A DNA stretch of 55,065 bases from Bacilli bacterium (GTDB taxonomy: Bacteria; Bacillota_I; Bacilli_A; RF39; UBA660): NCBI GenBank assembly GCA_017941235.1, contig JAGAWU010000007.1:1-55065 (forward strand), given 5' to 3'. The notes under the pieces are model-generated. The model searched no databases. It saw only the letters and a list, made by a program, of their open reading frames with translations, and was not told the DNA's origin. Position numbers and translations under genes: made by a program. Shown here one piece after another: positions 1 through 8,474 of the stretch (its first letter is position 1; every line of letters starts with the position of its first letter).

Positions 1-2
1 CT

Positions 3-98
3 ATAGATGACTATATTAATTATTACAATTATGATAGAATAAAAGAAAAATTAAAAGGATTGTCACCTGTAAATTACAGATTACAATCCTCTAACTAG
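3..98 (+). CDS. IS3-family transposase OrfB, C-terminal fragment
   Basis: The frame beginning at base 3 encodes 31 residues before a TAG stop. They include the stretch YNYDRIKEKLKGLSPVNYR, the typical C-terminal tail of the DDE integrase-like OrfB of IS3/IS150-type elements. The catalytic residues lie upstream of the window, so activity cannot be judged. It is incomplete only because the window starts here. Confidence 0.85.
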   Translation: MDDYINYYNYDRIKEKLKGLSPVNYRLQSSN

Positions 99-113
99 AA
101 ACTATTTATAAAC

Positions 114-138
114 TGTCCAACTTTTGGGGTTCAGTTCA
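114..138 (+). repeat. IS3-type right terminal inverted repeat
   Basis: The 25-bp sequence starts TGTCCAACTTTTGGGG. Its reverse complement shares both ends and the TGAACCCC block with the repeat at 54925-54949. The following bases are AT-rich. No target duplication can be assessed because each element has only one end in the window. Confidence 0.8.
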
Positions 139-156
139 AAATTCTTCTCTTTTTTC

Positions 157-185
157 TGTACTTTTTATTTGTTTTGTGGTATAAT
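157..185 (+). promoter_or_regulatory. candidate promoter of the SPFH gene
   Basis: A perfect TATAAT -10 box at 180-185 is preceded by a weak -35 (TGTACT) at 157-162 with 17-bp spacing. It lies just outside the IS end. A strong Shine-Dalgarno sequence followed directly by ATG-TAG sits downstream at 203-219, before the real gene start. Confidence 0.45.
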
Positions 186-272
186 TACATCAATTAATTG
201 GTAGGAGGAAGTAATGTAGAATATTGTTTTTTTTAATTAATATTTTATTTATGAAGGGATGGATTTGTTAAT

Positions 273-1076
273 ATGAAAGAAGTAAGAGTATTAAATGATA
301 AAGAAAAAAGAAAAATAGTTATAATTATTGTAAGTGCAATTGTTTTATTAATATTATTCTTTGGTAGTTTTAGAACTATAAAGAGTGGAGAAGTAGGAAT
401 AAAAGTTAGATTTGGTAAAGTAGTTACTTCTAAAACTCATGATGGTGTTAACTTTAAAATGCCATTAATAGAAAGAATAGTAAAAATGAATGTACAAGTT
501 CAAAAAGTAGAAGTTGAAACTTCAAGTGCAAGTCGTGATTTACAAGATGTAAATATGATGCTTGCTGTTAACTATAGAATAGATGCAAGTAAAGCAACAG
601 ATCTTTATAAAAATGTTGGTACTAAGTATGAAGAAGTAGTTTTACAACCAGCTATACAAGAAAGTATTAAAGCTGTTACTAGCAAATATACTGCTGAAGA
701 ATTAATTACTAATCGTAGTGAAGTAAGTAATGGTTGTATGAAAGAACTTGAAAACAAAGTAAAAAAATATGGAATAGTTGTTGATAACTTTAATATAACT
801 AATTTTAGTTTTAGTGCTGAATTTAATAAAGCTATAGAAGAAAAACAAATTGCTGAACAAAAAGTTTTAACTGCTAAACAAGAACTAGAAAAAGAAAAAA
901 TTGAGGCAGAGAAAAAAGTAGTAAAAGCTGAAGCTGAAAGAAAAGCAAATGAAACTAAAGGTCAAACATTAACTGATAATATTATAAAGGAAAAATTTAT
1001 AGAAAAATGGAATGGAGAACTTCCTAAAGTTAGTGGTTCTAATTCTATTGTTAATATAGATGATTTAATTAAATAG
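273..1076 (+). CDS. SPFH/band 7 (prohibitin-family) membrane protein
   Basis: The 267-residue protein has a short basic N-terminus, one membrane segment at about residues 14-33, then an SPFH/band 7 domain (about 35-200) beginning IKSGEVGIKVRFGKV. A Lys/Glu-rich coiled coil follows at about 185-235. This is the layout of prohibitin/HflC-like proteins, which form membrane-bound oligomeric rings and organise membrane microdomains or regulate proteases. No FtsH or NfeD partner is adjacent. The upstream Shine-Dalgarno is weak, but this is the first ATG in frame before the conserved region. Family assignment is firm; the specific role is unknown. Confidence 0.88.
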   Translation: MKEVRVLNDKEKRKIVIIIVSAIVLLILFFGSFRTIKSGEVGIKVRFGKVVTSKTHDGVNFKMPLIERIVKMNVQVQKVEVETSSASRDLQDVNMMLAVNYRIDASKATDLYKNVGTKYEEVVLQPAIQESIKAVTSKYTAEELITNRSEVSNGCMKELENKVKKYGIVVDNFNITNFSFSAEFNKAIEEKQIAEQKVLTAKQELEKEKIEAEKKVVKAEAERKANETKGQTLTDNIIKEKFIEKWNGELPKVSGSNSIVNIDDLIK

Positions 1077-1096
1077 TTCGTTTGAACTATTTTTTT
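1072..1096 (+). terminator. Rho-independent terminator after the SPFH gene
   Basis: AATAGTTC and GAACTATT pair around a GTTT loop and run into a T tract. The stem overlaps the stop codon of the SPFH gene. Confidence 0.8.
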
Positions 1097-1155
1097 AGTT
1101 ATTAATAATAATTCCTCTTTTTCTTTATACATATAAATATATTAGAGGTGATTTT

Positions 1156-2091
1156 ATGTATAAAGGTCAAAAAAGTGTGCGAGGTGGTATAGAAGATTTT
1201 TTATGTCCATTTACAGATATGTATATAACACAAGGGTCTAATGGTAAACTTTCACATCGTGGAATAATGGCAAATGATATTAGAGGAAAAGTTTCTGGAG
1301 TTAGATATCCTTATTATGCTCCTTGTACTTCTAAATGTTTAAAAATATATCCAGAATCAGGACAATCTATGTGGCAATCTACTAATAAAGTTAGATTTGC
1401 AAATGGTAGAATTGATTATGCTACATATATGATAGCACATGATAATGATATGACTCGTTATAATTATGTTGGTAAAACTATTAATCAAGGAGATTATCTT
1501 GGAAGTATGGGCGATAAAGGAAATGCAACTGGAGTACATTGTCATATACAAGTAAGTCAATCAAGTGATACTAGTTGGTATAAGAATAAATATGGAAACT
1601 ATACTTTTAATAATGAATATGATTTAGATTCTTGCTATTTTACTGATTATACTAATATCATAAAAGGTAATGGTGGAGATTTTATAACTACTGGAGATGT
1701 ACCTATAATTACACTTCCCGGAGGAGAAGCAGTTGACCAAATACTTCATGTAGGAAGTAAAGTTAAATTTGATGGAATATTTAGAGTAGATATAATAAAA
1801 AGAGGTACAAATTTATTTGGAAATACAAATTTAACAGGAGTATCTTTTATGACATATTATAATGAAAAAGCAAAACCATATCACTGGATACCACTTGATG
1901 ATTTTAAAGAAGTAGATAAATATGGTTCGGAAATTTCACAAGATGATATAGTATATGGTGGACAAAGTTATGTTATTAATAAAAATATTTATGAAGTAAA
2001 AGAAATTGATGTACCAACTAACTCAGCTAAACTTATTTTAAATGGAAGAGAAGTTTGGATATTTAGTACTTTTCTTTATGAAGTTGGTTAA
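1156..2091 (+). CDS. M23-type metallopeptidase with C-terminal SH3-like region (endolysin-like)
   Basis: The 311-residue protein has a LytM/M23 signature. His and Asp ligands lie in HRGIMANDIRG near residue 35, and a late HCH motif lies in TGVHCHIQVS near residue 122, within the GDYLGSMGDKGNATG context typical of M23 peptidases that cut peptidoglycan cross-links. The C-terminal 130 residues look like a beta-rich cell-wall-binding domain. No signal peptide is visible, as in phage endolysins, yet no holin or phage structural genes are adjacent. It has its own Shine-Dalgarno (GAGGTG) and stands alone. It may be a phage-derived lysin or a housekeeping hydrolase exported by another route. Confidence 0.78.
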   Translation: MYKGQKSVRGGIEDFLCPFTDMYITQGSNGKLSHRGIMANDIRGKVSGVRYPYYAPCTSKCLKIYPESGQSMWQSTNKVRFANGRIDYATYMIAHDNDMTRYNYVGKTINQGDYLGSMGDKGNATGVHCHIQVSQSSDTSWYKNKYGNYTFNNEYDLDSCYFTDYTNIIKGNGGDFITTGDVPIITLPGGEAVDQILHVGSKVKFDGIFRVDIIKRGTNLFGNTNLTGVSFMTYYNEKAKPYHWIPLDDFKEVDKYGSEISQDDIVYGGQSYVINKNIYEVKEIDVPTNSAKLILNGREVWIFSTFLYEVG

Positions 2092-2147
2092 AACTATTAA
2101 TTTTTATCTTTTTGTGTTACTATGTTAATAATAGGAGTGTATGTATT

Positions 2148-2759
2148 ATGAAAAAAGTTAAAGTTTTGTTATTAATTTTAGTTTTACTTTGTTTATGTGG
2201 ATGTAGTTTAAAAAAAGAAAATGTTAAACTATTTAGTGATGAAGAAGCAGTAAAATATGCAGAAAAAGCATTTGGAAAATGTCAGTTAGTTAGTAGTGAT
2301 AGAAGTCAAAATGACTCAGTTAAATTTACTTTTGTAGATGAACAATATAAATTTAATTATATAGTTACTAGCAAGATAGAAGAAGTTAAATTTCTAAAAA
2401 CATTTTATCATTCTAGAGAAAGTTCTGATTTTGATGAAGTTTATTATAATTATATACTTAATAATTTATCTTCAGATATATCCAGAATTCAAAATGAAAA
2501 AAGTGTTAAAATTGTTAAAAGAGAAAAAGTATACTTAAAAAATATGTATACTTATGATAAAAATTTGTTTGATATATATAGTGATAATGATGATTTAGAT
2601 AAAATGAAAGAAGCTTCTTCAGAACTTATTGAAAGTATTAAAAAAATTGATACTAGAAATTATTATAAAAATTATTTTATTTATCTTTATAGTAGTAATC
2701 AAGAAGATGAGATGGGAGATAAAAAAATACTTGATAAGATATATTTAACAGGAAAATAG
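2148..2759 (+). CDS. putative lipoprotein of unknown function
   Basis: Translation most likely starts at 2148, 10 bases after AGGAG, rather than at an in-frame ATG 12 codons upstream. The product (about 203 residues) begins MKKVKVLLLILVLLCLCGCS, a classic type II signal peptide with lipobox LCGC. The mature part is charged, Lys/Asp/Tyr-rich and predicted to lie outside the membrane. I recognise no domain. Separate terminators flank it, so it is probably transcribed alone. Confidence 0.75.
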   Translation: MKKVKVLLLILVLLCLCGCSLKKENVKLFSDEEAVKYAEKAFGKCQLVSSDRSQNDSVKFTFVDEQYKFNYIVTSKIEEVKFLKTFYHSRESSDFDEVYYNYILNNLSSDISRIQNEKSVKIVKREKVYLKNMYTYDKNLFDIYSDNDDLDKMKEASSELIESIKKIDTRNYYKNYFIYLYSSNQEDEMGDKKILDKIYLTGK

Positions 2760-2785
2760 ATTATTCTTTTTATAATCTATTTTTA
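2753..2785 (+). terminator. terminator after the lipoprotein gene
   Basis: AAAATAGATTAT pairs with ATAATCTATTTT around a T-rich loop, and a T tract follows. The stem overlaps the stop codon. Confidence 0.75.
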
Positions 2786-2855
2786 TATAATATTAATATT
2801 ATTTACAATAGTAAGTTTTTGTTTTATAATTTAGTTAATGTATGGAGGTGTTAAA

Positions 2856-3674
2856 ATGAAAGGATTAAGGGTATTTTTTATAGTTATAATTTCTATAGTA
2901 CTTGTATTTTTAATTTCCTTTGTTACCTTTGTTTTTACAGCTAAGAAAAGTGTAGAAGGACCAATACTTAAAGAGGCAATAAAAGAAACTTTAAAAAAAG
3001 AAATGAATGAAGTTACTCAAGAACAGATGGATGAAATAGAAAAAGTATTAGATTATGAAGGGACAGATGATGTAATAAATTCTATTTTAGATGAATATGT
3101 AAAATATATGGATGAAGAATCTACTGAAGTAAGTAATGAAACAGTTGAATATGTATTTGATTTTATTAAAGAACATAAATCTGATATAGAAAAAATTACT
3201 GGAGAAGAAATAGATATCAGTAAAATAGATACTGTTGAGAATAGAGAAGAATTTAAGAAAACATTAGATAAGGGTTTTAATAAGATTAAAGAACAAGGAA
3301 ATAGTGAAGTTAACTGGACTATTAAAACTTATGCTAAAATAACTTCTAAAAAATTCTTAATTAAAATGCTATATATAATAGGTGGTTTAATTGTTTTAAT
3401 TGGTCTTTTAAGTTTTTCAACTTATAAGTGGATGCTACCTGTAGGAATTGTGTTTATTGTTTCTGGTGTTTTAACAGGAATACTATTCTTAATTTCCTTT
3501 TTCACTAGTACAATACTTAAAGTTGCTACTGATGTAGGATTAGGTGTAAATAATAAATTTTTACTAATTTGTTTCTTGAGTGAATTAGTTGGTGGAATTA
3601 TACTTGTTGTAGTTCAAAATAAATTAAATAAGAAATTTGAATCTAAAGAAAAAGAACAAGCTTTAAATAATTAG
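2856..3674 (+). CDS. multi-pass membrane protein with an acidic extracytoplasmic domain, unknown
   Basis: The start at 2856 follows the Shine-Dalgarno GGAGGTG; an upstream in-frame ATG overlaps that site and is rejected. The 272-residue product has an N-terminal membrane segment (about 5-27) and a strongly charged, helical, Glu/Asp-rich domain (about 30-160). Three or so further membrane helices follow, in LYIIGGLIVLIGLLSF, PVGIVFIVSGVLTGILFLI and LICFLSELVGGIILVVV. The layout, with a loop outside and a C-terminal helical bundle, occurs in many uncharacterised Firmicutes proteins. I recognise no catalytic motif. Confidence 0.7.
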   Translation: MKGLRVFFIVIISIVLVFLISFVTFVFTAKKSVEGPILKEAIKETLKKEMNEVTQEQMDEIEKVLDYEGTDDVINSILDEYVKYMDEESTEVSNETVEYVFDFIKEHKSDIEKITGEEIDISKIDTVENREEFKKTLDKGFNKIKEQGNSEVNWTIKTYAKITSKKFLIKMLYIIGGLIVLIGLLSFSTYKWMLPVGIVFIVSGVLTGILFLISFFTSTILKVATDVGLGVNNKFLLICFLSELVGGIILVVVQNKLNKKFESKEKEQALNN

Positions 3675-3700
3675 AATACTTAGTTAAGTGTTCTTTTTTT
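3673..3700 (+). terminator. terminator after the membrane protein gene
   Basis: AGAATACTT and AAGTGTTCT form a stem around AGTT, followed by seven or more T residues. Confidence 0.75.
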
Positions 3701-3744
3701 TACTTTTTTGTGATATAATACTGTAATAAAAAAGAGGGATATTT

Positions 3745-4740
3745 ATGGAAAGAAAACTTTTTAGAAATAGAAAAGAAGAATTTAAAGAATTTGTTATTAT
3801 AGAACAAAGACTTCCAAGACGAGGAGAAATTAAATTTAGAGATGGTGAAGATTTAAGAACTTGGTTTGATGCTATTATTAGATTTTCTTATTTTCAATCT
3901 TTTATTGATGAAATCAAAAGTATATTGGAAAAATTTTCTTTTAGAATTTTAGGTGATAATGATAAAGAAGAAGAATTTATTGATTATGTTATTAAAAATG
4001 ACCATATACCAGGCTATAAAGAGGGTTATTTTTCAGATAATAGTGAGATGAAGAGTTGGTTTAATTCTTATAAGAATAAAAATAGTGATTTTGAGACTAG
4101 GGTTCATGAATTACTTACTGAATATAAAGAGTTAGATATATCTGAAGTTTGGTTTTTTGTTCGTGAGGAATGCATAGAAATAGTAAAAAAAATAAAAAGA
4201 ATACCTTATCATGGAGAAGTTGTTACACAATCAGGTATAGATGTAAGAAGTGTATTTGATAAATTAAAAAGTAATGATCCTATGATTTATGAAAGTATAG
4301 TATTAATGTTATCTACATATAAAGATAACCGTTTGTCTATAGAAAATAGAGTTCAGGAATTATGTAGTACTGTTAGAAGACTTAAATATATTCCATTTAT
4401 AGAAGAAGAAAAGTTTTCTGATGGTGTTGATATGTATTATTGGTATAATACTTATAAAGATAGAATACCAGGCTTAGAAACAAGAATAGATAAGATTTTA
4501 GATGAAATAAAACAGAAGAGTAAGGTCAATATTTATTTGATACCTAATTTTAAGAAGAATAGTGGGAAACGTTATACTATTTGTACTAATGTTGGTGATA
4601 AAATTGATTTAGATGGAGTATGTAGTTTTGATGATTTAAAAGTTAAAGATAGTACAGTTTTAGAGTGTGGAGAAGTTATCTTAAAGAATGATGAAGAAAT
4701 AGGCTCAGTTAGTTTCGTTAAGAAAAAAACTAAAAAATAA
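3745..4740 (+). CDS. protein with four tandem helical repeats, unknown function
   Basis: The 331-residue protein contains four related units of about 55-65 residues, near residues 8-68, 73-128, 133-193 and 199-253. Each has the pattern of a hydrophobic helix, a basic residue plus (I/L)P, a G/E-x-F turn, and then a W/F-(F/Y)-like helix: EQRLPRRGEIKF, NDHIPGYKEGYFS, IKRIPYHGEVV and LKYIPFIEEEKFS. The C-terminal 75 residues are a separate beta-rich region. The repeat resembles the small helical helicase-associated (HA) domain in size and spacing, but no helicase is present. Promoter and terminator suggest one transcript. Function is unknown; a nucleic-acid-binding role is only a guess. Confidence 0.7.
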   Translation: MERKLFRNRKEEFKEFVIIEQRLPRRGEIKFRDGEDLRTWFDAIIRFSYFQSFIDEIKSILEKFSFRILGDNDKEEEFIDYVIKNDHIPGYKEGYFSDNSEMKSWFNSYKNKNSDFETRVHELLTEYKELDISEVWFFVREECIEIVKKIKRIPYHGEVVTQSGIDVRSVFDKLKSNDPMIYESIVLMLSTYKDNRLSIENRVQELCSTVRRLKYIPFIEEEKFSDGVDMYYWYNTYKDRIPGLETRIDKILDEIKQKSKVNIYLIPNFKKNSGKRYTICTNVGDKIDLDGVCSFDDLKVKDSTVLECGEVILKNDEEIGSVSFVKKKTKK

Positions 4741-4908
4741 ATAAAAGTATAAAAAGTAAAGTTTTGTAAATACTAAGTGTAAAGTAAAAAATAAAACTTG
4801 CTTTTTTTTTGTTTTCTAAGTATTGACTTTGTATATTTTGTTAGTTAGAATAATTTATAGTGTGTGAGACTGTGTTAATTGGAATAATGGGGAAAGTAGG
4901 GAGGATAA

Positions 4909-5829
4909 ATGATGAGTTACGAATACAGACCGTATGAAGAACGTACTGCTTTAGAACAATATAAAGCATTATTAAAAGATATTTTAGAAAATGGGCAAGA
5001 TAATCCATGTGCAATGGTAGATGGTAATACTGGTGAGCCTTTATTTACTAGGGAGAGACTTGGTGTTGTAACTAGATTTAATATATTAAAAGATGGTGCA
5101 CCAATTATTACTGAAAGAGATATTTCAGGTTTTTATAAGAGCGCTATTGGAGAATTATTTGGTTTTATTAATGGTGCTAGAACTCAAGAAGAATTAGAAC
5201 AATTTGGTTGCAAATGGTGGAAATCTTGGGTTACAGAAAAGAAATGTGCTAAAAGAGGACTTGAAACTGGAGATTTAGGGCCTGGTAGTTATGGAGCTGC
5301 ATTTCATGATTTTCCAACAAAAGAGGGAGATAATTTTAATCAATTTGAAGAAATAGTTAAACAGATGAAAGAAAGACCAGAACTAAAAACACATTTAATT
5401 ACACCTTGGATTCCACAATATACTATTAGAAATCATGATCATCAACAAAAAGTAGTTGTATGTCCTTGTCACGGATGGATACATTTTAATATAATTAATG
5501 ATAAACTTAATATGACTATGTATCAAAGAAGTTGTGATACAGTTGTAGGTCTTCCTAGTAACTGGGCACAATATACAGCACTTCTTCTTGCTATGTCTAA
5601 TGTTATGGGACTAGAGCCAGGTGAATTTGTACATATGATTAGTAATGCACATATTTATAGTAATACATTTGATACAGCCGAAACTATTTTATCAAGAGAA
5701 GCTGCACCATTTCCTACTTTAAAAGTTGTTAATAATCATGATAGTATATTTGATTATAGAAAAGATGATTTTGCCTTAGAAGATTATCATCCAAAAGAAA
5801 AAATCTTAAAGATTCCATTAGGAGTATAG
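4909..5829 (+). CDS. thyA: thymidylate synthase
   Basis: The 306-residue protein carries ThyA landmarks. These are DLGPGSYG in the substrate loop, the catalytic cysteine Cys209 in YQRSCDTVVGLPSN, the Asn that distinguishes dUMP in the same segment, and AHIYSN with the His and Tyr that bind the sugar. It converts dUMP to dTMP with methylene-tetrahydrofolate. It starts at the first of two adjacent ATGs after GGGAGG. It ends one base before a fused dCMP deaminase gene, whose product could supply dUMP, so the two probably form one operon. It is somewhat divergent from the E. coli and B. subtilis enzymes and could be of phage or plasmid origin. Confidence 0.9.
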   Translation: MMSYEYRPYEERTALEQYKALLKDILENGQDNPCAMVDGNTGEPLFTRERLGVVTRFNILKDGAPIITERDISGFYKSAIGELFGFINGARTQEELEQFGCKWWKSWVTEKKCAKRGLETGDLGPGSYGAAFHDFPTKEGDNFNQFEEIVKQMKERPELKTHLITPWIPQYTIRNHDHQQKVVVCPCHGWIHFNIINDKLNMTMYQRSCDTVVGLPSNWAQYTALLLAMSNVMGLEPGEFVHMISNAHIYSNTFDTAETILSREAAPFPTLKVVNNHDSIFDYRKDDFALEDYHPKEKILKIPLGV

Positions 5830-5830
5830 T

Positions 5831-7327
5831 ATGTATAGTGATGAAAATATAGGAAAGCTTGATATAGAGGCTTTAAAAAAGGCAAAAGCTGAAGGAAAAA
5901 AAATTGGATTAGTTCAAGGATCTTGGGATCAATTTCATATTGGACATTTAAAATATATAAAAAAGGCAAAAGAAAACTGTGATTATTTAATAGTTGGTGT
6001 TGATAGTGACGCTAAAATTCAAAAAAGAAAAGGAAAAAATAGACCTCTTATTCCTGAAAAAGAACGTTATGAAATGATCAAAGAATTAGGTGTAAGTAAG
6101 CCTGGTGTTTATGAAGCAGGTAAAAGTATTGCTGATGATATAGTTATTAAATCTGTTGATGAAAAAAAGTGGGGATTAATAAAAGAAGTTAATCCTGATG
6201 TTTTAATAACTATAACTGAGAATTATACAACTGAGGAGTATAATGCATTAACTGAAATCTGTAATTCTGTCTTAATATTACCTAGACAAGCTGAGACTTC
6301 TACATCTGATAAATTAAGAAAAAAATTAATGGCTAATATGTCTGATAAGGTTACGAATTTTGAAGCAAAATTTAATGCTGCTGTTGAAGAAACTAGGAAT
6401 AGATTATCTTCAGATGAAATTAAAGGTGAACCATTTGATGGAATGATGGAGCACTTAAGTGATTCTACTGATTGGGTTTCTCCAGTAGTAGCTGCTGCTA
6501 AGGTAAAAGGCAAATGGTATTATGGAACTAATCAGTGTGATCATACTTTATCTAAAAAAGATTTAAATGAAAGAACAGAGTTGTTTTATTCAACTGTTGA
6601 ACATGCAGAAATTAATTTATTAAAGAGAATAGGTGATATTGGAGAAACTGATACTGTTTATGTATCATTATTTCCATGCGATAGATGTATGAAAACTTTA
6701 ATAGATAAAGGCATTAAGAAGATTTATTATATGGAAGATCATTTAGATAGAAATTGGAGTAAAAGATCTCATCTTCTTGCTGAAAAAAAAGGAATTGAAC
6801 TTATTGATTTAAGTAGTACTTTTGAAATAAAAGAAGATGTTTCTTCTATAGAAGAGAGTGTAGAGGAAGATTATTCATCATATAAATATATTTATCCTCC
6901 AAATTCTAGAAAACAAGAACAATTAGATATTATGACTAACTTTGAAAAAAATGATAAAGATCCTCTTGATCCAGATTTGATAGAACAAGATATACTATTC
7001 TTTACTAAGTATTGGTATATTTCTGAAAATAGATTTCCATATGAAAATGTAGAAAGACAATTTTTAATAGCGTCTCGTTATCCTGTTTATAACATAGAAG
7101 ATATGAGTGAAGAGATGTGGGATGATTTAAATAAAGTATGGTTGAAACTTATTTCTGAATATGGCCTTGATGGTGGGGCATTATGTTTTAGGTTTGGTGA
7201 TCCATCTTTATCAGGCGCTTCATTGAAAAGGCTTCATGCTCATTTAATTATGCCAAAAGTGGAGGAAAAAGCTAAGTTTACTGTAGGTGGACATAAAACT
7301 TTAAAAAAAGGGTTAGAAATTAAATAG
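5831..7327 (+). CDS. three-domain fusion: nucleotidyltransferase, dCMP deaminase-like, HIT-like
   Basis: The 498-residue protein joins three nucleotide-handling domains. Residues about 20-165 are a cytidylyltransferase-like fold with FHIGH (His36, His39) and a TSTSDKLR end motif. Residues about 185-335 are a cytidine/dCMP deaminase domain with HAE at 258-260 and PCDRC at 282-286, the zinc and proton-shuttle residues. Residues about 375-495 resemble a HIT/Ap4A-phosphorylase domain with RLHAHLIMP: the central His is kept but the first His of the triad is Arg. It starts one base after thyA with AGGAG inside the thyA end. The likely role is dCMP to dUMP supply plus an activation step on a nucleotide or phosphorylated substrate. 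The fusion is unusual and its combined reaction is unknown. Confidence 0.82.
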   Translation: MYSDENIGKLDIEALKKAKAEGKKIGLVQGSWDQFHIGHLKYIKKAKENCDYLIVGVDSDAKIQKRKGKNRPLIPEKERYEMIKELGVSKPGVYEAGKSIADDIVIKSVDEKKWGLIKEVNPDVLITITENYTTEEYNALTEICNSVLILPRQAETSTSDKLRKKLMANMSDKVTNFEAKFNAAVEETRNRLSSDEIKGEPFDGMMEHLSDSTDWVSPVVAAAKVKGKWYYGTNQCDHTLSKKDLNERTELFYSTVEHAEINLLKRIGDIGETDTVYVSLFPCDRCMKTLIDKGIKKIYYMEDHLDRNWSKRSHLLAEKKGIELIDLSSTFEIKEDVSSIEESVEEDYSSYKYIYPPNSRKQEQLDIMTNFEKNDKDPLDPDLIEQDILFFTKYWYISENRFPYENVERQFLIASRYPVYNIEDMSEEMWDDLNKVWLKLISEYGLDGGALCFRFGDPSLSGASLKRLHAHLIMPKVEEKAKFTVGGHKTLKKGLEIK

Positions 7328-7354
7328 AAAACATTAAATGTTTTCTATTTTTTT
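7324..7354 (+). terminator. terminator of the thyA operon
   Basis: AATAGAAAACAT pairs with ATGTTTTCTATT around TAA, followed by a T tract. The stem overlaps the stop codon. Confidence 0.82.
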
Positions 7355-7439
7355 AGTTTTTAATTTTACATTATTAAGTGTAAATCAATAAAAAAGAGTA
7401 TATATGTTTTTTTAGTTCTGTTATAATAGAGAAAAGAAG

Positions 7440-7940
7440 TTGAGGAAAATGGAAAATGTTGAAAAGAAATGTAGTAATAGTGTTTTAGTTATAATTTTAT
7501 TAATATTAGTAATAGGATTAAGTGGATTTGTTGCATATGATAAATTATTGAACAAATCTGATAATAAGATTACAAAGTGTGAAAAGGAACTAAATGCTTT
7601 AAAAAAAGAAAAGAATACTACAACAAAAGAGGATACTACTAAAAATGAGAGCAGTACTACTGAAGTAGATGATACTAAATATACTGAAAAAATGTATAGT
7701 AGTGGAAATTCTAAAATAACTTTGTTTAAGAGTGGAAATTGTGTTGTTGCAAGTGGTTATGAATATACTGCAAAATGTAAATATTATGTTGAAAATAATA
7801 TATTATATATTACTAGACAAAATGCTGGTATTGGAGATGGAAGTGAATCTACATCTACTTATAATATAATAGTTGATGGTAATGAAGAATATATTGAATT
7901 AAGTACTAACAAAAATGAACGATTAAAATTATTAAAATAA
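7440..7940 (+). CDS. single-pass membrane-anchored protein, unknown
   Basis: The protein of about 165 residues has one N-terminal membrane segment (SVLVIILLILVIGLSGFVAYDKLL), a Lys/Asp/Thr-rich linker and a C-terminal extracytoplasmic domain with two cysteines that could pair. The start is uncertain: TTG at 7440 and ATG at 7449 are in the same frame, and GAGGA at 7442 is too close to the ATG to be ideal. The domain is of the kind seen in many small anchored proteins in this lineage; I recognise no family. It is monocistronic, between terminators. Confidence 0.65.
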   Translation: MRKMENVEKKCSNSVLVIILLILVIGLSGFVAYDKLLNKSDNKITKCEKELNALKKEKNTTTKEDTTKNESSTTEVDDTKYTEKMYSSGNSKITLFKSGNCVVASGYEYTAKCKYYVENNILYITRQNAGIGDGSESTSTYNIIVDGNEEYIELSTNKNERLKLLK

Positions 7941-7950
7941 TGATTAAATT

Positions 7951-7980
7951 GCATAGTGATAGGAACTATGCTTTTTATTT
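7951..7980 (+). terminator. terminator after the anchored protein gene
   Basis: GCATAGT and ACTATGC form a 7-bp stem followed by TTTTTATTT. Confidence 0.78.
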
Positions 7981-8068
7981 GTAAAAATTTTATTTTAGAA
8001 TGGCAATTTTACTATTTTGTACTTTAATTGAAAGTATTATATAATATTTATAGGTAGGAGGATTTTGT

Positions 8069-8449
8069 ATGAAAGTTTTATCAATAAAAGAACCATTTGC
8101 AACTTTAATAAAAGATGGTATTAAAATATATGAAACTAGAAGTTGGAAGACTAATTATAGGGGAGAACTTTATATTCATGCAAGTTTAGGATTAAGTAAA
8201 TCTGATAATGTAGAAAAGGCTAATAAATACTTAAAATCTGAAATCAAACCTGGTTATATATTATGTAAATGTAATTTAGTAGATTGTATTCCGATGACTG
8301 AAGAGTTTATTGATTATATTAATAAAGAAACTACAGAAAGTGATTATGGAAAATATAGTGATGGAAGATTTGCTTGGAAATTAGAAGTATTAGAAGTATT
8401 AGATGAGCCAATACCAGCAAAAGGTAAATTAGGAATATGGAACTATTAA
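8069..8449 (+). CDS. ASCH-domain protein
   Basis: The 126-residue protein is a single ASCH domain. It has the N-terminal pattern LSIKEPFATLIKDGIKIYETRSW, the central YRGELYIHAS, and the C-terminal DGRFAWKLEVLEVL. ASCH domains share the PUA-like beta-barrel and are thought to bind RNA; one member is an N4-acetylcytidine amidohydrolase. The conserved Lys/Glu/Arg near residues 21-26 fits the putative substrate pocket. It sits 16-25 bp upstream of a deoxyribosyltransferase-like gene, so a shared transcript and a nucleoside-related role are plausible. Confidence 0.8.
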   Translation: MKVLSIKEPFATLIKDGIKIYETRSWKTNYRGELYIHASLGLSKSDNVEKANKYLKSEIKPGYILCKCNLVDCIPMTEEFIDYINKETTESDYGKYSDGRFAWKLEVLEVLDEPIPAKGKLGIWNY

Positions 8450-8474
8450 CATAGTTTTTAATGAGGTGATTATA

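Larger units (their letters stand above)
1..138 (+). mobile_element. 3' end of an IS3-family insertion sequence
   Basis: This is the tail of an IS3-family element: the last 31 codons of the transposase followed by a terminal inverted repeat at 114-138. That repeat, read in reverse complement, matches the repeat starting at 54925 in the pattern TGA..TGAACCCC.....TTGGACA. The rest of the element lies outside the window. Its orientation is the same as that of the element at the other end. Confidence 0.85.

Noticed and set aside
4909..5829. ThyA-like enzyme as a dCMP hydroxymethylase
   Set aside because: The Asn in the LPSN segment that selects dUMP is kept, so ordinary thymidylate synthase is more likely.
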